Below, in pieces: positions 3,592 to 6,325 of a stretch of DNA of 6,325 bases. A program made the position numbers and the translations under genes. The notes below the pieces were generated by a model. The model was given only the letters and a program-made list of their open reading frames with translations. It did not search any database and had not been told where the DNA came from. The stretch is from assembly GCA_903825675.1 (NCBI GenBank), contig CAIKBN010000083.1, positions 1 through 6,325 of the forward strand, written 5' to 3'. Numbering within the stretch: position 1 is the stretch's first letter; the number at the start of each line of letters is the position of its first letter. This DNA is from an uncultured archaeon. Its GTDB lineage: Archaea; Aenigmatarchaeota; Aenigmatarchaeia; GW2011-AR5.

Positions 3592-4473
3592 ATGGTATCA
3601 GATCCTCTTCAAGCTATTGATAATCTTCTAGAAAAAGTCGGTAGGGCTGAGAATGTAATTCCGGTTTCAGTGACTGGCTTGCCTGGTGATATGGCAACCA
3701 AGGCAGCAGAGGGTATAGCAAGCCAAAAGGATATGAGATTAATAGAATATGCGTTAACAGGGCCTGATCAGCCAAAGAAGGTTACAATATCCGACATAGG
3801 AATAGAATTATTTGAGCCTGAGAGGCATGAATTATACCTTCCGTTAATGAAGAAAAAATATCCAGATCTGGTAATAGCAGATTTCAGCAAAGGAAAAATG
3901 GAAGAACTTGGTGCTTTATATATAGAACATGAAATACCGTTTGTCTTTGGAGGCACTAATGGTGACAAAGCAAAACTAACAGAAATGGTGAAGAAAAGCA
4001 ACATTTCTGCTCTTATTGCTCCTAATATGAGCTTGGAATTAAATCTGTTTCCTGGCTCATATCTGCAGCAGCTTGCCACAGAATTTCCAGGAATATTCAG
4101 GGGTTACAAGGCTAAAATCATAGAAAGTCATCAGGAAAAGAAAACAGATGTAAGTGGAACAGCAAGAAACTGGAAAGTATATATGGAAGAGCTTGGCATG
4201 GAAGTGACAATAGAGAGTATCAGAAAACCATATGACCAACTACAATTAGGAGTATCTGAAAAGAATCTAGGCGGCCATGCATATCACTTGGTTGAAGTGT
4301 ATAGTCCTGATGGCTCGGTTCGTTTCGGTTGGCATACAAAGGTTGATGGAAGGGAAACTTACAAACAAGGCACACCTGATACAGTAAGATTCGTATATGA
4401 AAAAAATAGGCAAGGATCTAGAGGCGAAATATTCTCAAGAATGGATTCAATAAGATGGGCTGTAAAAAGATAG
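3592..4473 (+). CDS. dapB: 4-hydroxy-tetrahydrodipicolinate reductase, plant-type DapB-like
   Basis: A 293-residue NAD(P)H-dependent reductase acting on the DapA product to give tetrahydrodipicolinate. The N-terminal Rossmann part has VTGLPGDMATKAAEG (about 27-41, with Ala where the third Gly is usual), then YPDLVIADFS (90-99) and PFVFGGTNGD (116-125), which fits the VxGTTG cofactor motif. APNMS (143-147) leads into the substrate domain. The catalytic signature is ESHQEKKTDVSGTA (178-191): His180 and Lys184 are kept, while the second His of bacterial ESHH is Gln. That Gln, GGHAYHLVEVYSPD (227-240) and the DGRETYKQGTPDTVRF segment match what I recall of plant-type DapB. The length is slightly above the bacterial 240-270. 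It follows the dapA-like gene by 6 bases. There is no sign of truncation. Confidence 0.88.
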   Translation: MVSDPLQAIDNLLEKVGRAENVIPVSVTGLPGDMATKAAEGIASQKDMRLIEYALTGPDQPKKVTISDIGIELFEPERHELYLPLMKKKYPDLVIADFSKGKMEELGALYIEHEIPFVFGGTNGDKAKLTEMVKKSNISALIAPNMSLELNLFPGSYLQQLATEFPGIFRGYKAKIIESHQEKKTDVSGTARNWKVYMEELGMEVTIESIRKPYDQLQLGVSEKNLGGHAYHLVEVYSPDGSVRFGWHTKVDGRETYKQGTPDTVRFVYEKNRQGSRGEIFSRMDSIRWAVKR

Positions 4474-4480
4474 TTTTTTC
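4474..4480 (+). terminator. T-run after dapB, possible archaeal terminator
   Basis: Six T residues directly follow the dapB stop codon. T-runs alone can end archaeal transcription. No stem precedes it, so the support is weak. Confidence 0.3.
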
Positions 4481-4493
4481 TAATCAACTTCAA

Positions 4494-4528
4494 GCTATTT
4501 AATTTTACTTTTGATAAATTAGATGGTG
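4494..4528 (+). promoter_or_regulatory. Promoter and ribosome binding site region of pcm
   Basis: TATTTAATTTTA around 4497 is a possible TATA element. GGTG at 4525-4528 lies 5 bases before the ATG at 4534 and is a good archaeal binding site. The two lie close enough that the leader would be very short, so the TATA assignment is less secure than the binding site. Confidence 0.4.
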
Positions 4529-4533
4529 TAATT

Positions 4534-5181
4534 ATGACTGATGTGACTGATTTAATGAGAGCAAAGGAAGCACTTATTTATGAATTGATAAATGAAGGTG
4601 TGCTTAAACGAGAGGATATAATAGAGGCCTTCAGGAAGGTGCCTCGCGAGGATTTTGTTCTGGCTGATTACATCGATCATGCATACGATAATTATCCGCT
4701 GCCTATAGGCGAGGGGCAGACGATATCGCAGCCGCTTACTGTTGCTTTCATGACTGAGGCGCTTGACCCGAAAAAGGGCCAAAAGATACTGGAAGTAGGC
4801 GCAGGTTCAGGCTATCAGGCAGCTATACTTGCTGAGATAATTGGAAAAAAAGGGAAGATAATCACAGCAGAGAGAATACAGAAGTTAGCTGATATGGCCA
4901 GGGCTAATCTCAATAAGGCTGGTTACAGTAATGCAGAGGTAGTTGTTTATGATGGGAGCACTGGCTATGAAAAAGAAGCGCCATATGACAGGATAATAGT
5001 GACTGCGTCTGCACCATCTGTACCGAACTCGCTGGTAAAGCAGCTAAAGAAAGGCGGAAAGCTAGTAATAACATTGCTTGATGAGATGTTTTTAATTGAG
5101 AAGGACGACAAAGTAAAAAAAACATTCCTGGGTTATTATGTTTTTGTGCCGCTTATAGGAAAAGAGGGGCATAGCAGGTAA
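4534..5181 (+). CDS. pcm: Protein-L-isoaspartate O-methyltransferase
   Basis: A 215-residue S-adenosylmethionine-dependent repair enzyme that methylates isoaspartyl residues in aged proteins so that they can revert to aspartate. The N-terminal helices carry VPREDFV (36-42). The family-specific GQTISQPLTVAFM (61-73) contacts the isoaspartyl substrate. Motif I, LEVGAGSGYQAA (86-97), binds the cofactor. The post-motif region ends in TAER (111-114), followed by VVVYDGSTGYEKEAPYDRIIVTASAPSVP (136-164, where the usual GDG is YDG), QLKKGGKLV (170-178) and the closing FVPLIG (204-209). The length is normal. The ATG at 4534 has GGTG 5 bases upstream. Pcm acts in the cytoplasm and is commonly a stand-alone gene; nothing ties it to the neighbouring dap genes. 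Confidence 0.97.
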   Translation: MTDVTDLMRAKEALIYELINEGVLKREDIIEAFRKVPREDFVLADYIDHAYDNYPLPIGEGQTISQPLTVAFMTEALDPKKGQKILEVGAGSGYQAAILAEIIGKKGKIITAERIQKLADMARANLNKAGYSNAEVVVYDGSTGYEKEAPYDRIIVTASAPSVPNSLVKQLKKGGKLVITLLDEMFLIEKDDKVKKTFLGYYVFVPLIGKEGHSR

Positions 5182-5187
5182 CTATTT

Positions 5188-5200
5188 TTATTTTAAATAG
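5188..5200 (+). promoter_or_regulatory. TATA-like element before the exported protein gene
   Basis: TTATTTTAAATAG lies about 24 bases from the ATG at 5218, so a leaderless or nearly leaderless mRNA is possible. No close Shine-Dalgarno sequence is seen. The surrounding CTATTT (5182-5187) and AAATAG (5195-5200) form a small inverted repeat. Confidence 0.4.
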
Positions 5201-5217
5201 GGATAATAAATATATGT

Positions 5218-6325
5218 ATGAGAAAGGGTAATTTTTTATTGTTTTTAGGTATTTCTATTGCTTTACTCAGCACAGGTGTTAATGCAGAAAAGCTTGTTTT
5301 TGTAAGCTCTAATGCTTATAATGGAAGCTTAGATAATTTAGCAGGGGCAGATGCCAAATGCCAGCAGTTAGCTAATGCTGCTAACATCCCGGGTTTATCA
5401 TCAGGTTCTACATTCAAGGCATGGTTATCTACAGATTATTTTAATGCAAAAGATAGATTAACTCACTGGTCGGTTAATTATATATTACGTGATGGTACAA
5501 TAGTTGCCAATGGCTGGAATGATCTTATTGATGGCACTTTGGATCACGCAATTAATATTGATGAAAAAGGCAATGCATGTACAGGTACTGAGTATGATAT
5601 GAGAGTATGGACAGGCACAGGTACTAATGGTGTGGACAAATTCACTGGGATACCGGGCAATAGTTTTGACTGTTCGAACTGGACTACTGATGTTTTTGTA
5701 AGCGCATGTGTTGGTTCTTGCACCAAGGCTGATTCTCAATGGACATACTCTACTTGTGAAAAATGTAGCTTCTACCGGAGAATTTATTGCTTCCAAGACC
5801 AAGGTACATTTACTCCATCAAAATTAATTTTTGTAAGTTCTCAGACTTATAACGGCAGCTTAGGTGGTTTAGATGGGGCAGATGCAAAATGCCAAGCCTT
5901 AGCGAACGAAGCTGGTATATATGGTACCTTTAAAGCTTGGCTATCAACAACCAACGTTAGCGCTAAAGATAGGCTAACTCATTGGTCAGGTAACTATGTC
6001 TTATTTGATGGCAGTGTTGTGGCTAATGGCTGGAACGACCTTACTGACGGAACCTTAGACCATGCTATAAATATCGATGAGACAGGAATATCAGGAACTC
6101 GTCTTGTATGGACAAACACCAGAGAAGATGGAAGTTGGGTTTCATTTATTCATGATTGCTTAGGGTGGACTGATGATACAACAGCTTCACAGACTATTGA
6201 TGGCAGAACTGATCGGACCGATTTAGCTTGGACTAATAATGGAGGAACACATTGTGATGTCCGATTTAATTTATACTGCTTCCAGGAAAGCGGAACTTAT
6301 ACTTTCACGACAACAACCACAACGA
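5218..6325 (+). CDS. Exported protein with two DUF1554-like domains, 3' end cut
   Basis: The frame is open for 369 codons from the ATG at 5218 to the window edge, so the C-terminus is missing. An ATG four bases earlier (5214) hits a stop after five codons. Residues 1-23 form a signal peptide: MRKGN, a hydrophobic core FLLFLGISIALL, and a likely cut after VNA. Two homologous domains follow, about 24-195 and 201-357. Each starts KL(V/I)FVSS-x2-YNGSL and contains GADAKCQ, TFKAWLST, AKDRLTHWS, VANGWNDL, DGTLDHAINIDE and a terminal YCFQ. This matches my memory of DUF1554 (Leptospira and other bacterial surface proteins), whose function is not established. Paired cysteines suggest disulfides and an extracellular location. 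The visible end, TYTFTTTTTT, looks like a Thr-rich, possibly glycosylated linker to further domains or an anchor. Confidence 0.88.
   Translation, partial: MRKGNFLLFLGISIALLSTGVNAEKLVFVSSNAYNGSLDNLAGADAKCQQLANAANIPGLSSGSTFKAWLSTDYFNAKDRLTHWSVNYILRDGTIVANGWNDLIDGTLDHAINIDEKGNACTGTEYDMRVWTGTGTNGVDKFTGIPGNSFDCSNWTTDVFVSACVGSCTKADSQWTYSTCEKCSFYRRIYCFQDQGTFTPSKLIFVSSQTYNGSLGGLDGADAKCQALANEAGIYGTFKAWLSTTNVSAKDRLTHWSGNYVLFDGSVVANGWNDLTDGTLDHAINIDETGISGTRLVWTNTREDGSWVSFIHDCLGWTDDTTASQTIDGRTDRTDLAWTNNGGTHCDVRFNLYCFQESGTYTFTTTTTT
5287..5802 (+). repeat. DUF1554-like domain 1 (coding repeat)
   Basis: Residues 24-195 of the exported protein. The first 93 or so residues are about three quarters identical to domain 2 over 89 aligned positions, counted by hand, with a five-residue insertion (LSSGS). 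The second half differs strongly and carries extra cysteines: Cys121, and a CVGSC (164-168) plus CEKC (180-183) pair. Confidence 0.8.
5818..6288 (+). repeat. DUF1554-like domain 2 (coding repeat)
   Basis: Residues 201-357 of the exported protein. It has four cysteines (225, 314, 346, 354), which match Cys48, Cys152, Cys180 or 183, and Cys191 of domain 1. The domain ends just before the Thr-rich stretch. Confidence 0.8.

Noticed and set aside
3768..4239. Minus-strand frames opposite dapB
   Set aside because: Antisense shadows of a well-supported gene with full family motifs.
5485..5802. A 105-codon minus-strand frame opposite the exported protein
   Set aside because: The plus-strand frame is longer and has a signal peptide and two matching domains; the minus-strand translation is a cysteine-rich artefact of it.

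Overview
The window reads as part of an archaeal genome. It carries archaeal/eukaryotic-type ribosomal proteins (L37e, S8e) and an Sm-like archaeal protein. Several genes have TATA boxes about 26 bases before a predicted transcript start, and GGTGAT or GGAGGT ribosome binding sites that fit an archaeal 16S 3' end. The very small intergenic gaps and modest GC would suit a DPANN-type lineage (Woesearchaeota-like), but the lineage is inference only.

Layout. Positions 1-1859 lie on the minus strand. From right to left they hold an Sm-like protein, an unrecognised 130-residue protein with its own TATA box, ribosomal protein L37e, a 250-base gap with a duplicated L37e 3' end and hairpins, a 53-residue two-helix membrane protein, and an unrecognised protein cut by the left edge. 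A short divergent promoter region (1860-1962) separates these from the plus-strand genes. Those are S8e, a dapA-like/dapB-like pair 6 bases apart, protein-L-isoaspartate O-methyltransferase, and a secreted protein with two tandem DUF1554-like domains that runs off the right edge into a threonine-rich stretch.

How the genes fit together. The Lsm, L37e and S8e genes are information-processing housekeeping genes. The dapA/dapB pair would make tetrahydrodipicolinate from pyruvate and aspartate semialdehyde, the entry to diaminopimelate/lysine synthesis. No later pathway gene lies in the window. The DapB resembles the plant-type family, and the DapA has extra segments around a conserved active site. 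Pcm is a protein-repair enzyme. The last gene is a likely surface or exported protein.

The points most worth a second look are: the 46-base exact duplication of the L37e gene end around a 20-base palindrome; the plant-type dapB next to an enlarged dapA; the tandem DUF1554-like exported protein; the perfect 16-base palindrome between the TATA box and start codon of the leftmost gene; and the unknown gene inserted between lsm and rpl37e.
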